Assembly: GCF_030272615.1 (NCBI RefSeq)
Contig: NC_081406.1
Coordinates: forward strand, 470,200,400-470,264,399
Length of the DNA: 64,000 bases
Source of the DNA: Cryptomeria japonica
Taxonomy: Eukaryota > Streptophyta > Pinopsida > Cupressales > Cupressaceae
Reading direction: 5' to 3'
Position 1 is the first letter of the stretch. Each line of letters opens with the position of its first letter. Both the position numbers and the translations under genes were made by a program. The notes beneath the pieces are model-generated. The model worked only from the letters and a program-made list of their open reading frames with translations. It was not told the DNA's origin and did no database searches. Below, one piece after another: positions 1-11,770 of this stretch.

Positions 1-913
1 GATGGAGACAATAATTTTGAGCTATGTTCATAACCGCATTGGTAGATTCAACTGGACAAGCGATATTTGATGTACAGAGCAGACATTGTGATGAACACTT
101 AACCAGTAGTGATATAGTCACTTAAATCGGTAAAACAACACAGGTTTTAATTTGTTATGTCAGTGGCCAACATAAGTAAAGTGTATATTGCATGAATGTC
201 TAGATTCATTGAACCTAGGAAATTGTTCCAAGGTTGTAGCCAACTAAAATTGATTTTTTATAAAAAGTCTGATGAGGTATGAATGCGTATGTGTGTGAGA
301 TCAAAGGAGAATTAGGCGAAGTTGATTGTGCGGTGTTTTGTGAAGCTCTCTATTGATGTGTTATTGATGTTTTGAGGATCTGAAGAGGATCTTATCAGAC
401 ACAAAGGTATTATATGAAGATCATTTGAATTGGTGTTTCCCTAGAAATTTGCAGTAGGAAAATCTCCTCACCGGATAGGTCCTAACAAGCCTTAACCTGT
501 AAATCCCCTAACAAGGTAGCTTTATATCAGAGTGTTAAATCCTCTTGTGAGGTTGATCCTAATAGGTCATAGCTCCTAATAGGGCTTATCATTTAAATCC
601 CTTAATCGAGTGACTCCTAACCGGGTCTGCTCCTAACAGGGCATATTTGTAAGACCTTAACCGGTCAGGGTTTCTATTCTGCAGATAGTGAATCTTGTGG
701 GTATTAACTCCCACCGTGGTTTTTCCCTTTTGGGTTTACACGTATAATCTCTTGTGTTATGTGGAATTAATTTTATTGGGCATTATCTTATGTGGTGATA
801 CTCCTCTTATGCTTGATAAGTTTTAAAGTGTTTATGTTGGTGATCAAACTCATATTGTTTTTGCTTGCACTGATTCACCCCCCCCCCCCTTTTAGTGCCT
901 TATAAGTTTATCA
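1..913 (+). mobile_element. Copia-type LTR, 3' part (element D), cut by window start
   Basis: This is the downstream part of a plant copia-type LTR. It carries three modules that recur in the LTRs of elements C, F and G in this window: a block of degenerate CCTAAC-GGG / TTAACC-GG units (about 470-665), the segment CACCGTGGTTTTTCCC followed by TGGGTTT-CACGT (712-742), and a 12-base C run (878-889) close to the LTR end. The LTR appears to end at TTTATCA (913), immediately before the terminus of element A. No primer-binding site follows, so it is a 3' LTR or a solo LTR. The 5' end lies outside the window. Earlier bases (1-400) show no coding potential. Confidence 0.65.
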
Positions 914-2092
914 TGGACACCCATTCTAAATATCTATCATTTCTATGACTGAGGTTCATCTACTTGTCAACCTAGGGACATATTATTTGAAATGGGCCAG
1001 CATTATTTTTGCACTAAGTTCTAGTAAGAATCATTCTATCATATTGCAACAAATGAAGTTCCTGAAATAAACATGCAAAAATGCAACAACTAAATGGCTA
1101 CAGGAAATATTAACACTAAAAGATTATTTTAAATGAACAAATATTATCCAGGTTCAAAGGTAACAAACATGAACTACATTGTTTGCTTTGGTTGCAAGAA
1201 CAATCACAAGATCTAGTTACAATGGCTACACGAACAATCAATTGCCAGAACAACTACTATAGTAAAAGAAAAATTAATTTAATAGTTACATAGGATTAGT
1301 CACCAAGTGGGCCCACTTGGATGAGCATATACAGATTTCAAATGATTCTATATGCTCTGGAAACATAACTTTATTCATCATCTCCAAAATATATTACATT
1401 ACATAAAACAGGGAAAATACTTCTTGACTAAAATTTTGTCTAACCTCTGTGAAGAGGTACAAAACTTTATTTATAAGAAAGTTATAAAAAACTCTTAACT
1501 ACCTATACCATGCCCATGATATTAGGTGAAAACATTTATTACAATAAGGAATAATTCAACCATAGAAATCATGGGACTTTCATCATTACACGACCAGGAA
1601 TATAGCATGATGGTTTCTACTAGATTGCCGCCTGCTGAAGACAATCATAAATAGATCTGGTATTGCCTTGCTATTCTTCAACAAATCCATTAAAACACCA
1701 TCTCCCTTATTGTCTTTAATTCTCTCAACCACCTTGAAATATCTCTAACTGTTTGCATGGCACGATCCTCCAACTAGCTTAGTTTGACCGCTTCTGCAGC
1801 TACTTATTTATTCTTGCATCAAAGGTTAGTACATGCAAGCACATATGTATCCAATTGCTATCAACCATAACATTTATACATCCATATATGAAATTATCAT
1901 ATTAATTCACATAGCTACATGAATACTTAGCCAAAATAATACAAGGTTCAATAGGTTCGGTTAACATTCAATGTGCACACAGTCAAAATACTAACATATC
2001 CTACGACCTTCACATTGTCCCATTATGCAACTTAAAACATAAGAAAAACTTATCAGTCATAGACATAAAAGAGCTATTATTTTAGCTCATCA
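914..2092 (-). repeat. 3' LTR of gypsy element A
   Basis: On the minus strand it begins TGATGAGCTAAAATAATAGC (from 2092) and ends TGTCCA (914), giving TG...CA termini and a length of 1,179 bp. A second copy exists as four collinear pieces at 11138-11770, 25449-25473, 33838-34318 and 60532-60633, which together restore the same length. This copy therefore shows what the other looked like before it was interrupted. A polypurine tract lies directly upstream on the minus strand. The two copies differ by many substitutions, so the insertion is old. The outer 5-bp flanks (TATCA at 909-913 and GGTGT at 60634-60638) do not match. Confidence 0.75.
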
Positions 2093-2106
2093 TTTTTTCC
2101 CACAAC
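2093..2106 (-). other. Polypurine tract of element A
   Basis: The minus-strand sequence GTTGTGGGAAAAAA abuts the LTR start TGATGAGC. A purine-rich tract next to the 3' LTR is the standard primer site for plus-strand DNA synthesis in LTR retrotransposons. It fixes the element's orientation as minus. Confidence 0.55.
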
Positions 2107-4337
2107 CTAATATCTTGTTGGTCCTCCAGTAGGAGGAAAATTCCTTACATGGGCACTAACTCTAAAATCACCAATGGTACCCTATCTTGTGCCTCCTATA
2201 GCTAGGTTCCAATATAATTCCTTCATTTTCTCCAACCTGGTCCATCTGGCTTCTTCTATGGTCGCATCATACAGCTTATCAATGACTCTGCATCCCATGA
2301 GTGGCCACATGATAATGAGTGGCTGAAATATCAAGGGCAACCCATTATTTTATTTTGTCATGCCCACGTAGATATACTTGGGGTTTCTTTGTATTGATGC
2401 ATGATAGTTAGGCAATGAATGGGGCTCACCCTGTTTTATCTCATTAGGAAGATTGCTCAAACATTGATCCAAATGTCCAGCTACAACTTGACCCCTAGTC
2501 CCAATCATCTTCTTATATTCTCCGAACACCTCTTCTCTGAGTGGTAGAACTTGTCTCTTAATGTCAGATCTATTCAACAATTTTTGCCAATCATATAAAA
2601 GCTGTAGATTTTTAGCTTCAGCCCTAAGCGACAATGGACAATCAAGTTCCATATTCTTGTATGTCATGAACTGTTCTCCCATAATAATTTCATTTTTTAC
2701 CCAAGACATCAATTCTTTCAGCTGAATATCTCCAATATATAGCAGGGGGTTCCATTCAGTATCAGAGGAGATAGCATAATTGTGCAAATATAACTCACAT
2801 AATAAATTTTTAATGGTTGTAGGAGAGCTTTGGTAAGCATGACAAAATTATTGTGGGGTCTCCAAAGAAGGACTTAAATTCCTAACAATGCGAGTTAGTA
2901 TAAAACATAGGTGTTGTTCTTTCAAATACAAAGCGTAAACCCTTGGTGGAGCCCTACATTGCATTAACTTAGAAATCATGTCTACCATGATATCCACTTT
3001 AGTTTTCAATTCAACAATTTATTTATCTCTTTTCTTAGTTTCCTTTTGTTGTTGATCAATTATCCCCTGCATCCTAGCTTTCTCTATAAAATGAAAGTTC
3101 AACAGATAGGCTAGGAAGAGAAGAGGGAGGCCTATGAGCAGCTACCCGAGGACTCAAAATCTTATCACTTGATTTTGTTAACTGCTCTACAATTCTGGCT
3201 AGGTTTGTCAATCCTTTAGTTCCCTGTCCTTCCTGAGGTTGATTCTCTATCAGACTATCATGTAGTGGCTCTGATGATTCAATAGAAATGACCTCCTCTA
3301 CACTTTCCTTTGCTAGTGATGTTCATCTAACCCTACGACTTCTTCTCAATAAAAACTCTTGTGTGGTTGCAGGAGGTTACCACAGGATAACTATCCCCCT
3401 TTGCTTTTCTCTTTTTGGCTACAGGAGAAACCTGTACCTCTTGTGGTTGCTCAACAATTTCTTCCTTTGCGGCTTCTCTTACTTTGCCTTTCTTTTTACG
3501 AAGTGTGGCCCTGGTCTGAATTTGAGTGGAAGGAGGCTCAGCACTTGGTTCATTAACAATTCTTTCTATGTCAGGTGGAGCATCTCCAGTAACAGGAGGT
3601 TCAACAATCATGGAAGCCCTACAGGATGAGGCTCCCTAAGTGGTTCCCTCTTGAGCTGCAATTTACTCCACAACAAGAATATTGCCTTCTCCAAATCTCC
3701 TAATATATTCAAATTCCCCCCATGTCATCTAAGAGACATCCCTCAGAGAAGGATCCACTAACAATTTTATTAACCCATGATGACTCACAGGCCATGTGCT
3801 ACCCTTCTGCATCTCTTTTGCAATAATAGAAATAAGGTGATATAAAACATTTGGGACATTCATTCTCTGCCCATGCCTTAAATGGCTCAATAAATTGAAA
3901 TGAATAGAATGGAGATTGGAATACTTTTCATCACATGTCAAATACTTCATCACATGATATGCTACTTGCAGCCATTCTCCTGGAAGAGACATCCTCCTTG
4001 TCCCTTGCTTGTCCATGCTAAGAGGTTCATCATTTGGGTGAGTGAATTCCGCCTACACACTCCTTGCATCCTTAACTTCAGGAAATAATTCACCATCCCT
4101 TGACAACCTTGTAACCTCTACTATTCTCTCTTTTGTAGCTATAACCTATAAACCCTTCATGGTAGCTTCACCATCGCTGCATGTTTGCATGAATTCTTGT
4201 GCAATCTCTTCATTAAAATCCATTAATTTTAGGATATAATCAATCCATCCATAATTCTGAAAATAAAGTTAACACTGGTTATCCTACAACAAAGCATCAT
4301 GAGTTATAGGCTCATGGCGAATAGGTGCACCTCCCAT
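2107..4337 (-). pseudogene. Accessory gene of element A, downstream of pol (broken)
   Basis: A degenerate reading frame on the element's sense strand between integrase and the 3' LTR. It starts at an ATG at 4337 (MGGAPIRHEP...). Readable pieces in order are: a globular part with DFNEEIAQEFMQTCSDGEA and ERIVEVTRLSRDGELFPEV; then RRMSLPGEWLQVAYHVMKYL and HGQRMNVPNVLYHLISIIA, ending SHHGLIKLLVDP; then a basic linker (LRKKKGKVREAAKEE, AKKRKAKG); a coiled-coil part (IDQQQKETKKRDK, IVELKTKVD); and a C-terminal domain at 2350-2787 rich in W, L and charged residues. Several in-frame stops and frameshifts break it. I do not recognise a named domain. The pattern resembles the genes at 55574 and 44098 and, more loosely, plant mobile-domain proteins. 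Its location after pol marks it as a non-structural extra gene. Confidence 0.6.
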
Positions 4338-5100
4338 GGTTACTTGGCAAGAAATTTCATGTTACACCATTATAGAAAAATTCAGAGTGATGAGATACTT
4401 TGTGAAACTTAAAAATCATGCACTATATCCTTTATTTAACCTCAACTTATCTCCCAGTACTTTGCAACAAAAATGGTGGCAAGAGAATTATACTCATACT
4501 TGCTACAGGATTGTCACATCAATGCTAAACTCATTCTAAAATGATCTTTCTCCAGGCTTGTCATATCAATGCTAGACTCATTCTAAAATGATGTTAAAAA
4601 TTTATAACACGTAACACAAGCCTTAAGTAATAGAGACCACATCCTAAGATACCATGGACAAGATACATCACTTATGGAAAACTGCAGACCACGTATTTAA
4701 TCATAAAACACCCCCCCAACCGAAGATGACACGTGTCCATACATGTGGAAAAGGATTGAACTGATAATGAAAGCGGATTATGCAAATCACATATAATAAT
4801 CATCATAATGGATTAATAAATGCATGATTAAAGAAAAATAGATAACATATGTACCTACAATCATGCGAATTAATGTTGCAACACACGGTTATTAAATCAT
4901 AATATGAGGTGGGATGAAGTGAAGTGGGTGATGTGGCAAAAAAAGAGATGAGATGGGATGACATGGGTGAGAAAATTTATTAATGGAGAATGGTATTCCC
5001 ACAAAATGTGGAAATATTTATTATGACTACATGCAAAGAGTGATTTAGTACTTCGGGACGAGAAGTCCTCTGCAGAAGCTGCAGGAACTGTGGTTTTTGC
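4338..5100. other. Non-coding stretch between accessory gene and pol of A
   Basis: No convincing coding sequence. It holds a 34-bp near-perfect direct repeat (4512-4545 and 4559-4592, two differences) and a perfect 10-bp palindrome GACACGTGTC (4728-4737) containing a G-box-like CACGTG core. These lie 180-400 bp upstream of the accessory gene start on the minus strand, where a promoter for a separate transcript would be expected. That role is only a suggestion. Confidence 0.4.
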
Positions 5101-5127
5101 TTGGATGTCAAACTACCATAGGAAGTC

Positions 5128-6330
5128 TTATTTTATGGCAGGTTTGTGATAAAGACACAATTTTTGACCATTCACCAGAAGTTTAAATTGAACAGGATCT
5201 ATAGTTGCTAATTGTACTACTCCATTTTGAAAAACTTCAACAATTTCATATGGGCCCATCCAATGAGTTTGCAGCTTCCCCATTGTATCTTTATACCTTA
5301 AATCATATAAAAGTGCCAAATATTCAAAATTGAATTTCATCTCTTTAATGTATTTCTCATGCCATTTGGTACACTAATTTTGAATAACTTTTGTGTGCTA
5401 GAGAGCCATTTTCCATTTCATCCAGAGCATTCAGTTGCATGATTCAAGCTCTTTGTGCTTCAGATAAGTTCATATTTAGTTGCAGAGTTGTCCTGAGAGT
5501 TTTGTGCTCAAACTCAATGAGTATCATGAATAGCTTCCCATACACCATTTCAAAAGGTGTAAAACCAATAGTTGTTTTCCATGTACTTTTGTATGCCCAA
5601 ATGGATTTTGGCAATCTGCTTGACCAGTCTTTCTTATGAAGAGATACTATCTTTGTGAAAATAGCTTCTAGCTCCCTGTTAGTCACTTCTACTTGATCAT
5701 TTACTTGAGGATGATATGGAGTGGACTTGCTATGCCTAATATCATATTCATTAACCGATGTTGTGATTAGTGTCGAAGTAAATTGTGGTCCTTGATTTGT
5801 AACAATTTCTCTCGGAACTCCATATCTTATAAATATTTACTCATAGAGAAACTCGGCTACCTTATTATCTCTAGCAAGCATCATTTCTTTTACTTCTACC
5901 CATTTTGTGACTTAATCAATGCATACTATAATGTAGGATTTTCCATTGGAAGGAGGTTCAATTGACCATACAAATCCAATCCCCACTTGTCAAATGGTGT
6001 AACCAATATTTGGGGATAATGTGGCATTTCATCAGACCTAGTAGGCCTACCCATCCACTAACATCTAACACATTTCCTAGTATATTTAGCTACATGTTTA
6101 TGTAAAGTTGGCCAATAATACCCCGCATTAAGAATTTTGATTGTTGTTCTCTTAGCAACAAAATGTCCTCCACATGGCTCATCATGGAATGCATGAAGAA
6201 TATCATAAGTTTCATCCTCTTGAACACACCTTCTTAGGATTTGATCAAGTCCAGTGTAAAATAAGAAATCAACAATCCAAGAGAAATTGAAAATTCTCAA
6301 CTAACAACCTTCTTTCCTTGGGAGAAAAGT
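5128..6330 (-). pseudogene. Gypsy integrase of element A (broken)
   Basis: Integrase inserts the reverse-transcribed DNA copy into the host chromosome. Reading 5' to 3' on the minus strand: an HHCC zinc-binding region (6058-6300) with ILHAFHDEPCGGH, AGYYWPTLHKHV and CVRC; the catalytic core (about 5690-6050) with DKWGLDLYG and GVPREIVTNQGPQF, then YHPQVNDQVEVTNRELE; the core end (5444-5686) with WAYKSTWKTTIGFTPFEMVYGK shortened by decay; and a C-terminal GPY/F-type domain (5128-5340) with HWMGPYEIVEVFQNGVVQL. The second catalytic Asp appears as Asn (TNQG instead of TDQG). Frames shift several times and stops are present, so it cannot encode an active enzyme. No chromodomain follows the GPY/F part. 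Confidence 0.85.
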
Positions 6331-6960
6331 GAGAAGGAAACTTATTAGCAACTAAATAATTTGCAATATCAATATACTAGGGGGTTTGAACTTCTATCAA
6401 AAACAAGTGTTCATCAGGGAAGGAATCATCCATTACTATATGACTGTCCTATAGTTGGAGCCTAGAAAGGTAATCTGCAACTACATTAGTTTTCCCTAGT
6501 TTGTCAACAACTTCAATATCAAATTCTTGCATCAACAGTAATCATCTATCCAATCTTCCTATGATGGAATCCTTTTCATAAGATATTGTATTGTTGTATG
6601 ATCAATGTGAATAGATATTTGATATCCTCTTATATAATGCCTGAATTTATTAAGTGCATATATGACTGTCAACATCTCCTTTTCCATGACAGTATAATTC
6701 AGCTCAGGTCCCTGTAAGTTTTTACTGATGAAATAAATTGCATTCTCATTTTTTGTTGATGAAATAAATTGTATTCTTTATATTATCTAGCTTATGTCCC
6801 AAAACTGCTCCTATAGGATAGTTTGACACATCCGTGTGAATATGGAAAGGTAATGACCAATTTGGACCCTTGAAGATGCCTGAGTCAATGCTTGTTTCAG
6901 CTTCAAGAAAGCTTCATGACATGTTGAAGTCCAATCAAATTCCATATCTTTAGACAAAAG
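6331..6960 (-). pseudogene. RNase H region of element A pol (broken)
   Basis: RNase H removes the RNA strand of the RNA/DNA hybrid during reverse transcription. On the minus strand I read IHTDVSNYPIGAVLG (about 6805-6850), matching the gypsy RNase H start around its first catalytic Asp, and near the end DIEVVDKLGKTNVVADYLSR (about 6470-6530), the usual junction toward integrase. Between them are several stops and a repeated stretch around 6730-6780 (two versions of a TTGATGAAATAAATTG unit), suggesting a small internal duplication. Confidence 0.7.
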
Positions 6961-7800
6961 ATAATATAAGGGTCCCACCATTTAACTAAAGTCCTTGATA
7001 AACCTTCTATAATATCCAGCATGGCCAAGGAAACTTCTAATGTCTTTTTTCTTTGTAGGAATAGGAAGGTTGAGAATGACCTCTATTTTGGCTAGGTCAA
7101 CTTGAATTCCAACCTTAGAAATGTGATGTCCAAGGACTATTCCTTCTTGCATCATCATGAATATTTTTTCATTTTTCAAGGACAAATTGTAATCTTCACA
7201 CCTCTATAGGACTTTCTTCAAATTACCCAATGCCTCTTCAAACTCTGAACCATAAGTAGTAAAATCATCCATATATATCTCCATGCAATCATTTGAAATG
7301 TCTAAAAATATGTTGATGATAGCTCTCTAAAAGGTAGATGTGGTATTACATAGGCCAAAGGGAAGAATTGAATAAGCATGCATCCCCCAAGGAAAAGTAA
7401 ATTTAGTCTTTCCTTGATCCTCTGGGGCAATTCAAATCTAATTATAATCACTGAATCCATCCAGGAATGAAAAATGTTGTTTTCATACCAAAGAATCAAA
7501 CACTTGATCCACAAATGGTAATGGAAAATGATCCTTCATAGTTGCTAAGTTGAGTGCTCTGTAGTCTACACATACATGTCATTTACCCCATTTTTTAGAG
7601 ACTGTTACTAAAGGTGACACCCACTGGCTATCTGATATAGGATAGATAAATCCAACATTTAACAATTTATGTAGTTCTTCTTTAACTATCTCCCTCAATG
7701 CAAGATTGATTCTTCTTTGTAGCTGTCTAATTGGTCTGCATTCCTCTTTGATATAAATTCAATGTGTACAAAGCTTAGGATCTATTCCCCTCATATCTCT
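6961..7800 (-). pseudogene. Gypsy reverse transcriptase of element A (broken)
   Basis: Reverse transcriptase copies the element RNA into DNA. The minus strand shows the family motifs in order: [60 protein letters not shown], the catalytic IYMDDF (about 7262-7280), then GIVLGHHISKVGIQVD, LPIPTKKKDIRSFLGHAGYY and RRFIKDFS (6982-7185). The YxDD motif is intact. Stops and frameshifts (for example after DYN and before the PFGL motif) make it a pseudogene. Protease lies upstream and RNase H/integrase downstream, which is the gypsy gene order. Confidence 0.88.
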
Positions 7801-8116
7801 ATAGTCCAATGCAAAAGCTTTCTTATGATATTTAAGTTGATCAACCAAGGTTAGCTTTTAGGCTTTTGTAAGCTGATTATTAATATTCAAATACTTATTC
7901 AGAGCAACTTCCACCTTGACGGTAAGATCTATTTGAGCCACTGCAGAGAGAAGAAGTGTGGACTTCTTGTGGTAGAAAGGTATGTGATATGTCGGTGGCT
8001 ACAATAAATTTTGATTCTGTGATACATGACATTAGTTCCTGTGATTGTTTCTCTAAGCCATATTGATTTTCCATAATATTAGAAAGCACCCAATCTTCAT
8101 CTTGAAGTCATATAAA

Positions 8117-8600
8117 TCATTCTCTATTAATCATCATAAGATGATGAATAGAGTTGACCTCTTCTTCTAATTCTTCTCCCACATCAGGCCAAACAACTTT
8201 CTCCTGATCAAGCTGAGGTTGAGTAGGTGAATACATGGAAATATTTTTAGTAGAATTCCCAGCGAAAATAGTCATGTCCCTTGAACGACACCCAATATAC
8301 GCATCAACCATAGCAAGCCTAGGTATCCCTAAGATGATAGGATATCCTCCTAATGTATCTTTGGGAGATAATATCATGAAGTCTGCTAGATATTCCCAAT
8401 AATCCAGAGTAACCACAACATCTTCAATCATACCATCAGGTCGAACTATGGAACTGTCAACAAGCTGCAGGACTATAGGAGTGGGTCTAAGACTGGTTAT
8501 GTTAATTTTTTTCATGATATCCTTAGTCATAACATTGATGGCTACTCCCAATTCTAATAGAGCATTCTTTATCTAAGTTCCATTAATGACTATTTTCACA
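8117..8600 (-). pseudogene. Retropepsin-type protease of element A (broken)
   Basis: The aspartic protease cleaves the gag-pol polyprotein. The readable frame has ALLELGVAINVMTKDIMKK, PTPIVLQLVDSSIVRPDGMI, EDVVVTLDYWEYLADFMIL and GGYPIILGIPRLAMVDAYIG, which is the layout of plant gypsy proteases (an LD-LGA-INVM type active site, then a flap, then a GGYP-LGxPWL segment). The position expected for the catalytic Asp reads Glu (LLELGVAIN), and a stop precedes it in KIVINGT. The frame continues through an acidic linker (PDVGEELEEEVNSI) toward reverse transcriptase. Confidence 0.72.
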
Positions 8601-9985
8601 ATAGGTCTACCAGGGTTAGAGTATTTAGGTATTGTAACCTTGCCCGACATAATATCAGCTAGTTGACCCATTACATGGATTGTTTGTGGATCCTTTTTAT
8701 TCCCACCAGGTTTCTTCAAATATGCTTCCCTAATTGCTTTACCATAGATGGGGACATCCTTAATAGCTTGGAATAATGGAATCTTAACACATGTGTTTCA
8801 GTTGATCAATAAGATCAAAGGTTACATCCTCATGTGGTTTATTCTCCTTGTCTTGCAGCCTTTGATAGAATGGAGGCATTTTATCAGCTGAAGGTGAACT
8901 GATAGGCTACTGAATCTGAGGAACTTGATTCGTTGGACTCAATACTTCCTTTTCCTATGATATTTCAGTTATAACCAGAGGAGATGGATTAGGCAAGGTT
9001 GTCCCAGATCTAAGAAGAATAATGTTTATATTGAGAGAATATGCAGGATACTGAGTAGGATTAATATAATATACTTGTTGTTGTTGTTGGGGATTGCTAT
9101 TAGGATTTGGCATGGGTTGAGATGGCAGCTGGGTAGGTTTAGATGGAGTAGCATTAGGAGCAAGAGGTGGTATTATAGTAGGATGTTGAGGCTTCTATAG
9201 TGGTTGCTAGTATCTAGAAGATTTATTTGACCACTCCTAGCCTCCTCTCCATTGAGGAGTGGGTTGCTAACTCCCTTGTGATTGCTACCATGGTCCTTGA
9301 GATTGAGACCAATTTCTTTGTGGTTGCTGCCACTGTGGAGGTGGATTTGAAAATTTTGCCCATGAACTTTGAGGATTATACCAATTTTGAGGTGGAAAGT
9401 TCCCAAAATTTTGAACATTTGGAGGTTGCCACTGATTATTTTGTGCATAAGAAATCACATTATTACCAATAAAATATAATGGATCAAGAGGAATACCTTA
9501 TCTTGGGTCCCATGGCCTTCTTTGATAAACATAAAAGAGTTGTTCATCATCTCCATGTACTGGCTTAAACTGAGGAACATCAAGATTTGCAACTAACTTA
9601 CATCTGTAGTCCTTCTTCTTCTACCTACAATATGGACAAAATTTTGCAAGCATTGATTTAGCTTCCTCATGCTTCTTCTTGGCTTGAAGTGTGTCCAACT
9701 GAGTGTCCATATTATTTATGATATCCTCCTTAAAATCCTTCAGAAGATGGCTTAATTCCACTTGGGAGACTCCATTACTGGATGTTGATTAGGACATTCC
9801 AGCCTTATAATGCCTATTCTTCTTAGTAGTGGCTCTAGAATACTTTTGAAAAATTTGGTTGATGTCATTCCATGATGGTTGAGTTATATCTACACCTCCC
9901 ATGAGTTCTAAGGCATCCGTGCATTCTTCATTGATTCCTCTCAAAAATATTAGCTTACCCTATTTTAGCTATTCTTATTGTTGCA
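8601..9985 (-). pseudogene. Gag C-terminal part of element A (broken, N-terminus replaced)
   Basis: Gag forms the virus-like particle. On the minus strand the sequence reads LIFLRGINEECTDALELMGG, then DINQIFQKYSRAT, a short Cys segment LAKFCPYCR (near 9640), and a long Q/W/P-rich tail (QNNQWQPPNVQNFGNFPPQN, WYNPQSSWAKFSNPPPQW), typical of plant gypsy gag C-termini. A protein-level LLRSGTTLPNP site and PISSPSADKMPPF lead toward protease. The N-terminal roughly 200-250 residues expected for gag are absent: at about 9985 the sequence switches to a copy of the accessory gene. Several stops interrupt the frame. Confidence 0.65.
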
Positions 9986-11097
9986 TGGTAGTTAGGCAAT
10001 GAATGGGGCTCACCTTGTTTTAGCTCATCAGAAAGACTGTTCCAATGTTGAGCTAGATTTCCAGTTGCAACCTAACTCTCAGTCCCAATCAACTTCTCAT
10101 ATTCTTGAAACGCCTCTTCTCTGAGTGGTAGAACTTGTCTCTTAATGTCAGATCTATTCAACAATTTTTGCCAATCATAATATAAAAGCCATGGATTTTT
10201 AGCTTCAGCCCTAAGTTGCAATGGACAATCAAGTTCCATATTCTTGTGTGTCCTGGACTTTTCACTCATACTAATTTCATTTTTTACCCAAGACATCAAT
10301 GCTTTCAACTGAATATCTCTAATATATAGCAGGGGGTTCCATTCAATATCAAAGGAGACAACATAATTGTGTAAATACAACTCACATAACAAATTTTTAA
10401 TGGTTGTAGGAGAGCTTTGGTAAGCATGATAAAATTATTGAGGGGTCTCCCAAGAAGGACTTAAATTCCTAACAATGCGGGTTAGTCTAAAACACAGGTG
10501 TTGTTCTTTCAAATACAAAGCGTAAACCCTTGGTGGAGCCCTACATTGCATTAACTCAGGAATCATGTCTACCATGGTATCCACTTTATTTTTCAATTCA
10601 ACAATTTGTTTATCTCTTTTCTCAATTTCCTTTTGTTGTTGATCAATCATCCCTTGCATCCTAGCTTTCTCTATTTCCCATTCTCTATAAAATGAAAGTG
10701 CAACAGACGGGCTAGTAAGAGAAGAGGGAGGCCTATGAATAGTTACTTGAGGAATCAAAATCTTATCACTTGATTCAGTTAACTACTCTACAATTCTGGC
10801 TAGGTTTGTCAATCCTTTAGTTCTCTATCCTTCCTATGGTTGATTCTTTATCGGACTGTCATGCCCTAGCTCCGATGACTCAACCAAAATGACCTCCTCT
10901 ACACTTTCCTTTTCTAGTGACCTCTATTTGACCCTACGACTTCTTCTCAATAAAAAATCTTGTGTGGTTGCAGGAGGTTCCACCACATGAGAACTATCCC
11001 CCTTTGTTTTTCTCTTTTTGGCTATAGGAGAAACCTGTACCTCTTGTGGCCGCTCAACAATTTCTTCCTCTACAACTTCTCTTGCTTTGCCTTTCCA
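9986..11097 (-). pseudogene. Second copy of accessory-gene 3' half, fused to gag of A
   Basis: This is a direct duplicate of about 2395-3490. Both copies share PPRVYALYLKEQHLCF, NLSPSWETPQ / NLSPSLETPQ, WNPLLYI-DIQLK-LMSWVKN, DWQKLLNRSDIKRQVLPLRE and QGEPHSLPNYHA. After NYHA (9987) the similarity stops and gag sequence follows. The coiled-coil part is clearer here: IEKARMQGMIDQQQKEIEKR followed by DKQIVELKNKVDTMVDMI (10435-10758). On the minus strand the order is 5' LTR, this copy, gag, pol, accessory gene, 3' LTR. That placement is abnormal and suggests a template switch or ectopic recombination that replaced the gag N-terminus. Confidence 0.65.
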
Positions 11098-11137
11098 ATT
11101 AGAATAATAACTAGACTTGAAGCCTTAACTTAGGGAT

Positions 11138-11770
11138 TGGACATCCATTCTGAATAGCTATCATCCCTATGACTGAGGTTCATCTACTTTTCAACCCAGG
11201 GACGTATTACTTGAAATGGGCCAACATTGTTTGTGCACTAAGTTATTACTTGAAATGGGCCAACATTGTTTGTGCACTAAGTTCTCGTAAGAGTCATTCT
11301 ATCCTACTACAACAAATGAAGACACTATAATAAATATGCATAAATGAGGTAACTAGATGGATATAGGAAATCTTATTACTACTAAAAGATGATTTTAAAT
11401 GAACAACTATTATCCAGGTTCAAAGCTAACAAACGTGAACTACACTATTCGCTTTGGTTGCAGGAACATTCACAGGATCTGATTCCAGTGGTTGTAGGAA
11501 CAATCATTTGCCAAGACAACTATTACTACAAAAGAAAACTTAATTTAATAGTTACACAGGATTACTCACCAAGTGGGCTCCCTTGGATGAGCGTATCCAG
11601 ATTTTAAATGACTCTATATGCTCAAAACAACATAACTTTATTCATCAACTCCAAAAGCTGTTACATTACATAAAACGGGCAAAATACTTCTTGACTTTGA
11701 AAAATTCTATCTAACCTCTGCGAAGACATTCAAAACTTTATTTATAAGAAATTTATAACAAACTCCTAAT
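11138..11770 (-). repeat. 5' LTR of element A, piece 1 of 4
   Basis: Matches 914-1499 of the 3' LTR in the same orientation. It starts at TGGACATCC on the plus strand, the LTR's 3' terminus on minus. It ends at the insertion point of element B. The 40 bp between this LTR and the coding copy (11098-11137) contain no obvious primer-binding site, so the leader seems to have been lost. Confidence 0.7.
11206..11283. repeat. Perfect 39-bp tandem duplication in A 5' LTR
   Basis: Two identical 39-bp units (11206-11244 and 11245-11283) starting ATTACTTGAAATGGG. The 3' LTR has one copy at the equivalent place (near 985-1023), so the duplication arose after insertion. The identity of the two units, against a diverged LTR background, suggests it is recent. 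Confidence 0.9.

Noticed and set aside
470-665. Telomere-like CCTAAC repeats
   Set aside because: Units are irregular and embedded in an LTR module that recurs at internal LTR positions in C, F and G, so they are not telomeric arrays.
878-889. Poly-C run as an assembly artefact
   Set aside because: Similar C or G runs occur at the same LTR position in C, F and G, so a C-rich tract is a real family feature. The exact length may still be unreliable.
3288-3629. Plus-strand 113-residue open frame
   Set aside because: It overlaps the minus-strand basic linker of A's accessory gene, which matches the second copy at 10.9-11.1 kb. The plus frame has no counterpart.
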